DNA of 64,000 nt from contig DATGZX010000132.1 of the NCBI GenBank assembly GCA_035296965.1, positions 1-64,000 of the forward strand. The letters run 5' to 3'. The stretch comes from DATGZX01 sp035296965 (lineage in GTDB: Bacteria; Planctomycetota; Planctomycetia; Gemmatales; Gemmataceae). The notes under the pieces are model-generated. The model had not been told where the DNA came from and made no database searches. It saw only the letters and a program-made list of their open reading frames with translations. Positions 34,105 to 42,861 of this stretch are shown here, one piece after another (within the stretch, counting starts at the first letter, position 1; each line of letters begins with the position of its first letter). The translations under genes were made by a program, and so were the position numbers.

Positions 34105-34539
34105 ATGAGAACATGCGCACTGGCAATCGTGGCCGTGGTGGCACTGACGGTAACCGCGGTGAATGCCGCAGATAAGGCCCCCGCCAAGAAGCCGATCGGT
34201 AGCTGGAAGCACACGGTGGGGGACAACACGGTTACATTCCATTTCACCCCTGAGATCGCACGCACGGTCGTTGAGGCGGGCGGCAACACGATCGAAGTGG
34301 AAGCTGACTACGGCATCAGCAAGGACGGGGTGGTCTTCGGGCGCATCTTCAAAGTGAAGAAAGGCGGAGACGAAGGTCCTTCCGAAGGAGACCTTTTCAG
34401 TTTCAAAGTGGCGGTCGACAAGAACACCTTGACCCTGAGCGATGTGAAGACCGCGAACGATAGCCCGGAAGTGAAACAGCTTCTGCAGGGAGAGTATCAG
34501 AAGGAGAAAACGTCCGCGGCTCGAAAGGACAAAAAATAG
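34105..34539 (+). CDS. Small secreted planctomycete protein
   Basis: A 144-residue exported protein with signal MRTCALAIVAVVALTVTAVN (cut after NAADK). The mature part contains PIGSWKHTVGDNTVTFHF and VEADYGISKDGVVFGRIFKV, a beta-rich pattern similar to small lipocalin-like or TIGR03067-like planctomycete proteins. The lysine-rich C-terminus (YQKEKTSAARKDKK) is probably disordered. A GGAAGGAG ribosome site precedes the ATG at 34105; a GTG six bases earlier is also open. Function unknown; transcribed alone. Confidence 0.6.
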   Translation: MRTCALAIVAVVALTVTAVNAADKAPAKKPIGSWKHTVGDNTVTFHFTPEIARTVVEAGGNTIEVEADYGISKDGVVFGRIFKVKKGGDEGPSEGDLFSFKVAVDKNTLTLSDVKTANDSPEVKQLLQGEYQKEKTSAARKDKK

Positions 34540-34629
34540 TTTGCAGGCATACGTCCCGTCCCCAATCCTGCGGAGGTTTCGCCGCCGGCTTGGGGACGGA
34601 GTTGCCTTGCTCCTCACGCCGGTGAAATC

Positions 34630-36480
34630 CTATTCCAGCATCACCTTGACGGTCACCTTTTTCCCATCCCGGACGATGCCGAGTTCCAGCAGGTCCCCCG
34701 GCTTGAATCCAGCCATCAGCGCCATGTAACCTTCCAGGCTGCGGACCTGCTTGCCCGCCATCTCCATGATGCGGTCGCCTTCGCGCAGGCCGGCTTTGGC
34801 GGCGGGGGTGTTCTCGGTCACTCCACTCAAGAGCACGCCTTCCTTGTCATCTCCGTACGTGGGGCGGATGCCCAAGCGGGGGCCCCTCATTCGTGATGTC
34901 CCGCCGGCAGGTACGGGGACCTGCACGAATTCGGGCCGATCGGGCGCAGCCTCCAGATGGTCCGTCAGCTCTGTCACGAAATCTGCTATCTTCGCCATGC
35001 CCGCAGTGTCGATTTTGTCCGCCGTGTCGCTGGGACGGTGGTAATCCGGATGATCGCCCGTGAAGAAGAAGTACACAGGAATCTTTTTGGTGTAAAAGGA
35101 TTGCTGGTCACTCGGCCCCATCCCACTCGCTACCTTCTGCAATTTGAACTGATAGGGAGCGTTGAGCGACTCGATCAGGCTATCGAAGGTCTTGGCCGAT
35201 CCGGTGCCGTAGACGATCAGCTTGTCTTTCTTGGTCTCCTTGTCCGGGCGTAACCTGCCGACCATGTCCATGTTGATCATCGCGACAGTATCGCTCAGCG
35301 GCACGAGGGGATGCTTGCAATAGTACTCCGACCCGAGCAAGCCGCGTTCCTCGCCGCTGAAGGCGATGAATACCAGACGCCGGCCTTTCCGATCGGTCTG
35401 CCGGCCAAAGCGGCGTGCCAGCTCCAGGAGCACCGTGGTTCCCGACCCATTGTCATCGGCGCCATGGTGGATGGCCTTTTCATTGGGGTTCTTGGCCAGG
35501 CTGCCGAAACCGCCATAACCGAGGTGATCGTAATGGGCGCCCAACACCACCGTTTCGTTGGCCAGCGGACCCGCGCCCTCCAGAATGCCGACAATATTCT
35601 TTGCCGCGATCATGGGCCGGCTCAGATGGATATCCATGCTTGCGCCCCATCCCGTGAGCGGCACGCTGTGTGGCTTCAGCTCGCGGTCGATGTCGCGCTC
35701 CAGATCGGCGAGTGTTTCATTCAGACTCGAGCGGGTCGCGTCATCGATCAGCGCACGATGCAGGTGGACGGCAGGTATGGTGGTACTGGAAAGGTAGGCG
35801 GTGTAGTTGAACTCCATGAGCGGGTCGGAGCGGCTCGCTGTGTCGCGATCATTGACGCACAATACCGCGGCCGCATGGTGATCGCGGGCATTGGCAATCT
35901 TGGTGGTCAGTTCGCCGTAATAACCACCCAATGGCCCGCCGAAGGGGTGAGCTGTGTCGCCGGGTCGTGGAGTTTTGCGCAAGAGGATGACAACCTTCCC
36001 TGTCACATCCAATCCCTTGTAGTCGTCGTAGATCAGGTCCTTGTCCTTGGAAGTAACGCCGTGGCCGGCGAATACCACGGGCGCCGAGATCTGACCCGAA
36101 CCAGAGAGCCCCATGACCCGGAAGTCCGCCTCAGGCGTCAGCTCGACCTCCTGACCGAGCGGGCCATGGAGAAGCAGGCGCGGACGGCCTTCGAGCACCG
36201 GGAAGCCGTTGATCTCGAACGGTTGAAAGTAGCTGTTCTCCTTGCCTCCCGGCTTCAGGCCGGCCTTTTTGAATTGGGTGACAATGTAATCGGCGGCCAG
36301 ATTGATGCCTTGGGTGTCCACGCCTCGGCCTTCGCATTGATCCGAGGCCAGGAACGCGATGTCCTTGCGCATGCGCGTCTCTGCATTCTCATCTGCCGCG
36401 AATGCTGGCGCCGTGATCAGACTCAATGCACAAACCAGCGCCGCCAGGTGCTTCCTGTGCAGCAAGGGCTGCGATCTCAT
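34630..36480 (-). CDS. Secreted M28 family zinc aminopeptidase with PDZ domain
   Basis: A 616-residue exported metallopeptidase. Signal peptide (residues 1-27, HRKHLAALVCALSLITAPAF), then a protease-associated region up to about 255. The M28 core has two-zinc ligands in GAHYDHLGYG, HHGADDNGSGT, SGEERGLLGS (Glu base) and HRPSDTADKID. A PDZ domain at the C-terminus (LGIRPTYGDDKEGVLLSGVT, LREGDRIMEMAGKQV) probably helps substrate binding. Relatives release N-terminal amino acids from peptides in the periplasm. AAGGGAA precedes the ATG at 36480; an upstream extension to 36675 is not needed. Single gene on the minus strand. Confidence 0.88.
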   Translation of the reverse strand: MRSQPLLHRKHLAALVCALSLITAPAFAADENAETRMRKDIAFLASDQCEGRGVDTQGINLAADYIVTQFKKAGLKPGGKENSYFQPFEINGFPVLEGRPRLLLHGPLGQEVELTPEADFRVMGLSGSGQISAPVVFAGHGVTSKDKDLIYDDYKGLDVTGKVVILLRKTPRPGDTAHPFGGPLGGYYGELTTKIANARDHHAAAVLCVNDRDTASRSDPLMEFNYTAYLSSTTIPAVHLHRALIDDATRSSLNETLADLERDIDRELKPHSVPLTGWGASMDIHLSRPMIAAKNIVGILEGAGPLANETVVLGAHYDHLGYGGFGSLAKNPNEKAIHHGADDNGSGTTVLLELARRFGRQTDRKGRRLVFIAFSGEERGLLGSEYYCKHPLVPLSDTVAMINMDMVGRLRPDKETKKDKLIVYGTGSAKTFDSLIESLNAPYQFKLQKVASGMGPSDQQSFYTKKIPVYFFFTGDHPDYHRPSDTADKIDTAGMAKIADFVTELTDHLEAAPDRPEFVQVPVPAGGTSRMRGPRLGIRPTYGDDKEGVLLSGVTENTPAAKAGLREGDRIMEMAGKQVRSLEGYMALMAGFKPGDLLELGIVRDGKKVTVKVMLE

Positions 36481-36608
36481 TGCAGGTTCCCTTTCTTGAA
36501 GGTCGACAGCGGGGTGGAACAGCGTCCGCGCTCGCTCACGGCATGTGCTGCTCGCCATGCGTGATTCCGGCAGGACTTTTATCATTGTAGCAGGCGAGAT
36601 TGCCCGAT

Positions 36609-39371
36609 TCAGGCAGGCGGTTGTTCCTCGGGCTCCTGGGGGATTGCGGGCGATGTCGAGATGAAGAGCCGGCAAGGCGCGTGTCGCGTCAGGTAAGTCA
36701 GATCGAAGGGCGAGGCAGCGTTGGCTTGGGAGACAGGATCGGCATGGACGACTACCAGGTCGTATTTGCCGTCGCGCGCGACGCGGATGATCTCCGCGGC
36801 GACATCCTTATCCTTGAGTGAATGGACTTCGACCTGCCGGCCCAGTTGGCTGGCCCTCTCCACGTCGTGCTGCAACGTACCGCTGCCATTGCCGGCCGCG
36901 TGCTCCTCGGACAGGATTGGCAGGAAACTCAAAGCCACCTTGCGGTCGAGCATGGTGAGCAAAGCCTGGAAGAGGTCGCTGCTTTCCCGCGTACGATCAT
37001 GCACCAGGAGCACCCGGTCGACGCCGACCCCGGCTGCGCGCAGATCAGCCACGGAACGAGCTTTCCGTTCTCCCATCTTGGGAATGCGATTGCCGCCGGC
37101 AAGGTCCAGATGAACGTCGCGCTCGCGGCCGAGCAGACGGACTGTCAGGGGCCCCGGTTGTCTGTCAAACATGCTGAACCAATAAAAGGCGACCTGGTCG
37201 AGTTGCTCGTCGGCGGTGTATTTGTTGGAAGCGCCGATGACGAGTTCCTGGACCTGGAGGTCCTTGGCCGTGCGAATAACGGCATACAACGGGTTGTTTG
37301 TCGGCACGATCAGCGTCCTTACCTCCTTGCCCGCCTTCTCGGCGCGGTCCACCACCGCTGTCATGAGGTGCTGGTCGTAATCGTCGAGATGGTGATCGGT
37401 CATGGATGTGTCGCCAAGCGGCGTCAACTTGGCGGTCATGACGACCACGTCGGTCGTTGCCGGATCCGTGTCGGCGAGAGTTTTTTCCAGCATGAACAAA
37501 TTCTGCGGTGAGCGAATGGCAACCAGCTTGCGGTACTGCTTGTGCAATTGCAAGGAGGCCGGTGTTACCGCCTCGGTCGACTGCTGGTTGAACTGCTCAA
37601 GATGCTTATGGCGCGCTCCGCGGAGTCTTTTTTCGTGGAAATGCTCCGATGTCATGAAGGTGACGAGGAATACGACGGTGAACGCGACGCCACCTAGCGT
37701 GGCCACCTCCTTGGTCAATAAATTCAAAATCGCGGTGATTAGGAGAACGAGAAAGATCAAGGTGAGCCCGATCGGAAACTCCACGCCGCGAATGCGAATA
37801 TTGAAGGGTACTTTGAACTCGCGCGGGCTGCGGTCCTTGAAGCGCAGCACGATCATGGCCAGCGCCTTGAAGACGAAGCTCCAGACGACGCCGAAAGCGT
37901 AAGCCTCGCCCAAGACGAACATGTCGCCCCGACTGGCAACGATCGTGAGCAATTGCAGGGTGGTGATCAGAAACAACAGGCGATAAGTGGTGCCATAGCG
38001 CGGGTGCGGCCGCAGAAACCAATCCGGCAGCACGCCGTCTTCCGCCACGCGATTGAGTACGCCGTTCGAACCAATGATGGCAGTGTTCACGGCTCCCGCG
38101 AGTATCAGGAAGCCCACGACCACCACGAAGCCGTTCAGCAGAAGGCGCGCCAGCGGCGGCCCAACGACATACATGGCCAACCCGCCGATGAGGTTGTCGC
38201 TGTAGTCCTTCATGCGCACTTCGTCGGGAATGATCAACACCGCCAGGAAGGAGATGCCGGCCGTGAGCAGCAGGCTGTACACGAAGACAATGAAGGCGGC
38301 TTTCTTGAAATTGGGCAGCTTGGGCGATTCCACCTCGCGATAGACCTGCGCCAAGGTCTCCTCACCGCTCATGGCCAAAATCGAGTGACCGAACGCGATC
38401 ATGATGCCGAGGAAGCCTATCAGGCTCAACCAGTTTGCCGGGCGTCGGAGAGCATCGCCGGCGGAAGAGCGGCCAATAAAACCAAGCGGATCGATCTCCT
38501 GGCCAATTTCATTCTTGCGGAGCTTGGGCGTCTGCGACGACGCGCCTTCAGGCGCCGCTTCGACGACCGGGACAAGCTGCTTGGTTTCCGCGTCCCGCTT
38601 CCAGAGTTCCCGGACCTTGCCAGTAACACGGTCCAGCCCCTCGGCGACCTCGTATTCCACCTTCTTCGAGAGGTCTGGAGTCAGCGGGACCGTGTTGAGT
38701 TGCGCCGCCGGACGCAGCGCCAAGGTGATGCAGCACCACGTCAGCATGATTACTGCCATGATCGTGGTGGCAATCATGATCTTGAGGGCCTTGTCGCTGG
38801 ACTCGTGGATGCCGATGAGGTTTTGCCGAAAGAAGTACAGCGTGATGAGACATGCAATCAAGACCGAGACCCAGCGCTTGACGGCGCTACTGGTGTCGCT
38901 GTTGTCGAGACCGAGTTGCACATACAGCGTGGGGGACGTGATCTTGATCGTCTCGACCACGAGGCCGATGATGTACTGGCCCGCGGCTACGCCGCTCGTC
39001 GGTCCCGTGAGGATGTAGTCGAACATCAGGGCCGAGACGGAGATCTTGGCGAGCAAGCCGCCCATGGCCTCCTTGACCACTTTATAAACGCCGCCGCGCA
39101 CAAAGAGCGAACAGCTTTCGATGTAAACGGAGCGCACCGCGTAACTGAAGAGCATGACTGCGAGGATGAACCAGGGGGCCGCGGGACCGATCGCCTGTTC
39201 GACAATGCCGCCGATGTAGTAGGCGGTGCTGGCCAGGTCGCACAGAACCACCGCGGCGGTTCGCCAGTAGGAAATGAACGTGAACATCACGCTACTGACG
39301 ATGATCACGCGAGCGGCCTGCACAAGGCGATTGCCGCCGGAAGGGTTCGACGATCCCGCTGCTGCGGACAT
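36609..39371 (-). CDS. APC superfamily permease with long soluble C-terminal region
   Basis: A 920-residue membrane transporter. Residues of about 20-560 hold about twelve hydrophobic segments of amino-acid permease type (SSVMFTFISYWRTAAVVLCD, GGIVEQAIGPAAPWFILAVM, ALMFDYILTGPTSGVAAGQY, ILAGAVNTAIIGSNGVLNRV). After ALAMIVLRFKDRSP and two last membrane segments, residues 590-920 are soluble. Two stretches there (from about 605, LVAIRSPQNLFMLEKTL, and from about 790, VDRVLLVHDRTRESSD) look like degenerate universal-stress-protein units. Such a domain usually regulates transport. The substrate is not predictable. A second APC-type transporter gene lies 284 bases upstream on the same strand. Confidence 0.8.
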   Translation of the reverse strand: MSAAAGSSNPSGGNRLVQAARVIIVSSVMFTFISYWRTAAVVLCDLASTAYYIGGIVEQAIGPAAPWFILAVMLFSYAVRSVYIESCSLFVRGGVYKVVKEAMGGLLAKISVSALMFDYILTGPTSGVAAGQYIIGLVVETIKITSPTLYVQLGLDNSDTSSAVKRWVSVLIACLITLYFFRQNLIGIHESSDKALKIMIATTIMAVIMLTWCCITLALRPAAQLNTVPLTPDLSKKVEYEVAEGLDRVTGKVRELWKRDAETKQLVPVVEAAPEGASSQTPKLRKNEIGQEIDPLGFIGRSSAGDALRRPANWLSLIGFLGIMIAFGHSILAMSGEETLAQVYREVESPKLPNFKKAAFIVFVYSLLLTAGISFLAVLIIPDEVRMKDYSDNLIGGLAMYVVGPPLARLLLNGFVVVVGFLILAGAVNTAIIGSNGVLNRVAEDGVLPDWFLRPHPRYGTTYRLLFLITTLQLLTIVASRGDMFVLGEAYAFGVVWSFVFKALAMIVLRFKDRSPREFKVPFNIRIRGVEFPIGLTLIFLVLLITAILNLLTKEVATLGGVAFTVVFLVTFMTSEHFHEKRLRGARHKHLEQFNQQSTEAVTPASLQLHKQYRKLVAIRSPQNLFMLEKTLADTDPATTDVVVMTAKLTPLGDTSMTDHHLDDYDQHLMTAVVDRAEKAGKEVRTLIVPTNNPLYAVIRTAKDLQVQELVIGASNKYTADEQLDQVAFYWFSMFDRQPGPLTVRLLGRERDVHLDLAGGNRIPKMGERKARSVADLRAAGVGVDRVLLVHDRTRESSDLFQALLTMLDRKVALSFLPILSEEHAAGNGSGTLQHDVERASQLGRQVEVHSLKDKDVAAEIIRVARDGKYDLVVVHADPVSQANAASPFDLTYLTRHAPCRLFISTSPAIPQEPEEQPPA

Positions 39372-39655
39372 GAGGCAGTCCTTGGATTAGCGGTCCACAA
39401 GAAAGCGGGCTCTTCGCCGTAACGAGCGGACGGGTGTGCCCTTTCAAGACGGCAGAGGCGGCGCGCCTCGCGCCAGCCGACGAGGTTAGCTGACGGGCTG
39501 GAGCCTGAAAGTGCTCCGATCCGGCCGCGCCGAATCTTTGCCCCTGTACCGGCTTCCGCCGGCCTGATGGTTCCCCCGTTCTCCTGCCGAGCGGCAGGAG
39601 ATTAGGCTGCACAAAGAATGGATTATAGATTCCGGGCACCTTTTGGCAAACAGGG

Positions 39656-41695
39656 TCATCCAATGACGACCGGCGGCTGACGCGCCGGCACCGGCTCGGC
39701 CTTGCGGATCAGTTCGCGCACCATCCACGGAATGTTTCCTTGGCCGAAGAACAGGAAATTGATGTTTGCGGTCACCGGACTCTCTGCCGACCAACCGAAA
39801 TGAATCTCCGGAGGCTTGCCGACACGGGAGAGTTCCAGGGCCACCGCCGCGATGACGTGAGCGATCGAGGTGCAGCGTGTGACCCGTAGAATAATGCGTC
39901 CGTCTTCCTGAACGGCGCAAACCAGTGGCTTGTGGTAAAAATCGCTCGCATCACCAAGCTTGGCTTCGACAAACACGACAGGGATGTCCGGCGCCAGGCG
40001 GTGGCGCATGCGAATCGACTCCTCCTTGGCGAGCAACGATAGCTGCCCGGGGCGATGCGGAACGAGGATCGGAAATTCCAGATACTTCAGGGACTCCCAA
40101 AGGAACTGCGACTGAGCGTCCTGGAATTCGAATCCTTCGAAGCGCAGCTCCGTGCTGCGGAGTACGCGTGAAATGATCGAGGACAACAGGAGCGCTGCAA
40201 TGAACGACAGGGCAATGAGGAGCCCATCGGGCTTGGCGAGGATGACCGCCAACGCCGATACGAGGAAAAGCGCGCCCACGAACAGGAAATACCAGGGGAG
40301 TCTTCGAACACGATCTCCCGCCCGTTGTTCCCACAGATCGAGGCCGCCGACCAGGGCAGCACTGCCGATCAACACCAGCACGCTTGTGGCGTATGCGCCG
40401 CGCTGAGCCGTCACGCTCGCGCGGAAGATGACGATAATTAGTATGTTGACGCAATTGAACAAGTGCAGAATGGCGCCGACATTATGGGCCCAGGTCAGCT
40501 CCATGCCCAGGCGATGCAGGTATTGCGGGACAAGGCTGCGCAGCCCCAGTGTGACGCTGGTTCCGGCAAGGCAGAGGACCATCACGGTGACGAAATCGTA
40601 GATGGTGCCAAAGGTCTCGCCAAAAAGAGAGTTCAGCGCATTGGCCCCCGTGCCGTCGCCCATGAGGCTGCCGTGAGCCAGATAGGCGAGAGCGCGATTG
40701 GCGGCCGGTCCATGCTCCAGCAAATCGTTCCGGGCGATCAAGGTCGTCGTCACGATGGTTGAGCCAAGCAAATAGAGCGACATGATCGCTGCCGCCACAT
40801 AGAGCAGCTTTCGTGCATTTCGGACTCTGCCCTGCAAGTCTTCTGGTTTGTCGGAAGGATGGCCTTTGACCAGGGGCATGACCACCATGCTCAATTCGAA
40901 GCCGCTCAGTCCCAGCGACATTTTTGGAAAAGCCAGCAAGCTGAGAAGTAGGACCGACCACCAGTTCGCGCCCCAAAGCATGCTCGGCTCGCCGTAAGAT
41001 TGTGGTTGCGTCAACTCCTGCCACCAGTTGCCCAGCAGGTGCGGATGCCTCGTCAGATAAAGCAAGCCGCTGCCGATAACGATCGCGTTGAGCAGCAGGT
41101 AGCTGGCGACAATTGCCACCGCAAGCTGTAGCACCCTTCTGCGCAACCCGCGACGAAAGATCGACCAGAAGATGAAACCAAGCACGGACAGGATCAAGGC
41201 GACCAGAAGCCGAGGATTCCAATGCCCCAGGGCGTCGCGCCAAAAGGCGAAAGGAAGAAGCTGCCTGGTACTGTCATCAGCGGTGCCCAGGACTTGGAGC
41301 AGCCGCTGCCAGGCGGGCTGTGGGTTATGGATCAGGTGCTCGGCGGCGTCCGCTATCGAGAGAGTCCTGGTGATGACGAAGTCGGTGGCCGCGAAGCCAA
41401 GCAGGGCCAGCACCAGGAACTTCCCATGCCAGCCATGCACCGTCCGTTCGAGCAGTCCGGTGGCGCCCTGGCCATTGGGCGAGCGGCGCGCGATGTAGGC
41501 ATAGACGGGGAATGCGCCGCACAAGGTGACGATCACGAGCACGACGGTCGCGAGCGGTGCGGCCGGTCCGGCGGCTTCGAACGCGATCGACGGCTGGTAA
41601 CCCAAGCTGCTGAAGTAGTCGAGTCCGACGAGGCACAAGACCCATAGCCAGAATGCTTGCGGGGCTCCGGAGGCATTCACGGGCTTCGTAGACAT
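39656..41695 (-). CDS. APC-family permease-like membrane protein
   Basis: A 679-residue multi-pass transporter of amino-acid-permease type. MSTKPVNASGAPQAFWLWVL starts the protein. FSSLGYQPSIAFEAAGPAAP with SPNGQGATGLLERTVHGWHG resembles KUP/APC-like transporters. SLGLSGFELSMVVMPLVKGH and ATSVLVLIGSAALVGGLDLW mark later segments. The last 150 residues (from about FPILVPHRPGQLSLLAKEES) are soluble. The start at 41695 is chosen for AAGGTG upstream; an extension to 41797 would enter an inserted repeat. Downstream in transcription is the 920-residue permease. Confidence 0.75.
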   Translation of the reverse strand: MSTKPVNASGAPQAFWLWVLCLVGLDYFSSLGYQPSIAFEAAGPAAPLATVVLVIVTLCGAFPVYAYIARRSPNGQGATGLLERTVHGWHGKFLVLALLGFAATDFVITRTLSIADAAEHLIHNPQPAWQRLLQVLGTADDSTRQLLPFAFWRDALGHWNPRLLVALILSVLGFIFWSIFRRGLRRRVLQLAVAIVASYLLLNAIVIGSGLLYLTRHPHLLGNWWQELTQPQSYGEPSMLWGANWWSVLLLSLLAFPKMSLGLSGFELSMVVMPLVKGHPSDKPEDLQGRVRNARKLLYVAAAIMSLYLLGSTIVTTTLIARNDLLEHGPAANRALAYLAHGSLMGDGTGANALNSLFGETFGTIYDFVTVMVLCLAGTSVTLGLRSLVPQYLHRLGMELTWAHNVGAILHLFNCVNILIIVIFRASVTAQRGAYATSVLVLIGSAALVGGLDLWEQRAGDRVRRLPWYFLFVGALFLVSALAVILAKPDGLLIALSFIAALLLSSIISRVLRSTELRFEGFEFQDAQSQFLWESLKYLEFPILVPHRPGQLSLLAKEESIRMRHRLAPDIPVVFVEAKLGDASDFYHKPLVCAVQEDGRIILRVTRCTSIAHVIAAVALELSRVGKPPEIHFGWSAESPVTANINFLFFGQGNIPWMVRELIRKAEPVPARQPPVVIG

Positions 41696-41726
41696 TGGCA
41701 GCGCACCTTGGATCGATTGGCAGAGG

Positions 41727-41969
41727 CTTAGTTCGTGTTTCGCACATTTTCTAGGCAGCAAAATGCGCGAACGCGCAGCCGATGCCGTCGTTTCCAATTA
41801 TTGCGACTTCTGGTTGCAAAAGAGAGTCACAAAAACGGTACTGGACAGATACATGTGCGCCGAGCTTTCGGCGCTGCGCCGGCAGGCGAAGCCCGCTATA
41901 TTCGACGCGCCACGTTGCCAACAGCCTGGTCACCCATAGTCGCCCAAAATGTGCGGAACACGAACTTAG
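41727..41969. repeat. MITE-like element with 24-bp inverted ends (CTTAGTTCGTG)
   Basis: The left end CTTAGTTCGTGTTTCGCACA (41727-41746 and beyond) and the right end (41946-41969, ending GAACACGAACTTAG) are inverted repeats matching 22 of 24 positions. The 243-bp element has no gene and sits directly upstream of the permease start codon, so it may supply or alter its promoter. The same end motif occurs at 131-140 and about 42101-42118. Confidence 0.6.
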
Positions 41970-41984
41970 GGCCTTGCAAATAGA

Positions 41985-42118
41985 GGAAACAAAAGCGGCG
42001 GAAAAGCGCCGCAGTCCAAAGAAGTCACTTTTGGAGTGCGGCGCTATTCCGCCGCTCTTGTTTTCCCCTCATCAACAATTCACTCCGCCAACCCTTCAAA
42101 ATCTGCGAAACTCGAACT
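41985..42118. repeat. Hairpin element with AACTTAG-type end
   Basis: GAAACAAAAGCGGCGGAAAA at 41985 pairs with the reverse stretch ending TTGTTTTC at 42065, giving a long imperfect hairpin with CGGCGG/CCGCCG and GCGCCGC/GCGGCGC stems. The region then runs into AATTCACTCCGCCAACCCTT and the terminal motif at 42101-42118. This arrangement of hairpin plus terminal motif matches positions 20-140 at the window start. The remainder of the 515-base spacer 41696-42210 shows nothing else. Confidence 0.55.
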
Positions 42119-42210
42119 AAGGCAGCCGGAGTCTTCCTGCGGTGATCCTGTTTGATAGGCACATGTAGCTCTGGTTGGAGGATGGAGGCCAGCGTTTGAC
42201 TCCGGCTGCA

Positions 42211-42687
42211 CTATTCCGGATAGCGATTCCAAGTGTCGACATCCCCGCCCGGCCACTCAATGGTTAGTTGGTCTTCCGCCACGCGCAACAATTCACCTTT
42301 CATTGGCTGCAACCATTTGAGAGTCGGAAGCTGGACGCTCCCCAGCTTCGCCCCGCCGGACACCGCCCGAACTGGGACTAGGGTTTCTCTGCGACTGCCC
42401 CAGCGGCAGATCAGGACTTCCTTCTCAACGCACCACGTCCCTCCAAGAGCATAAAGGGCGGTCCCCATCTCGCTACCATCCATGGGGCGCTGGATGCACG
42501 TGCGGTTGTTGTGGAACTCGATGAGGAATCGGGCATGCCTTCCCGAGCGAGCCGGCTCGAGCCAAACCCCGACAAGCGACTGCTCGGTCGGAGAGAGGGG
42601 TGAAGGCATCAGAAACCACGCCAGGCCGGCTGCCACGAAAATTATGGCTGTCGTTACCAACAGTTTTCGCCTGTGCCGGGATTGCAT
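42211..42687 (-). CDS. Membrane-anchored hypothetical protein
   Basis: A 158-residue protein with one N-terminal hydrophobic segment (RKLLVTTAIIFVAAGLAWFL), probably an uncleaved anchor with the rest outside. The outer domain is beta-rich (QSLVGVWLEPARSGRHARFL, YALGGTWCVEKEVLICRWGS) and contains three cysteines. I do not recognise the family; lipocalin-like small domains look comparable. No clear ribosome site is seen. It lies alone between repeat elements and the M20 peptidase gene. Confidence 0.5.
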   Translation of the reverse strand: MQSRHRRKLLVTTAIIFVAAGLAWFLMPSPLSPTEQSLVGVWLEPARSGRHARFLIEFHNNRTCIQRPMDGSEMGTALYALGGTWCVEKEVLICRWGSRRETLVPVRAVSGGAKLGSVQLPTLKWLQPMKGELLRVAEDQLTIEWPGGDVDTWNRYPE

Positions 42688-42861
42688 TAGCCGCCTCCTA
42701 TAGACCCAGGGCCGTTTGCCGCCCCATGATGTTGCCCAAGGCCTGCCCGGTCATTCTGAATTGATCCTATTCTAATTCAAAGGTGCTGTCCCCGTTATTC
42801 GGATAGGCACTAAGATTGTTCCTGAAGGAATGAGCGGGGACCACCTGAGAAAGAAGGACGT

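Noticed and set aside
35311..36564. Open frame of 417 codons on the plus strand
   Set aside because: Antisense to the M28 peptidase, which has all catalytic motifs; no recognisable domain.
37953..39422. Open frame of 489 codons on the plus strand
   Set aside because: It is the complement of the 920-residue permease gene; composition is rich in Arg/Gln/His and no domain is visible. GC-rich codon use keeps the antisense frame open.
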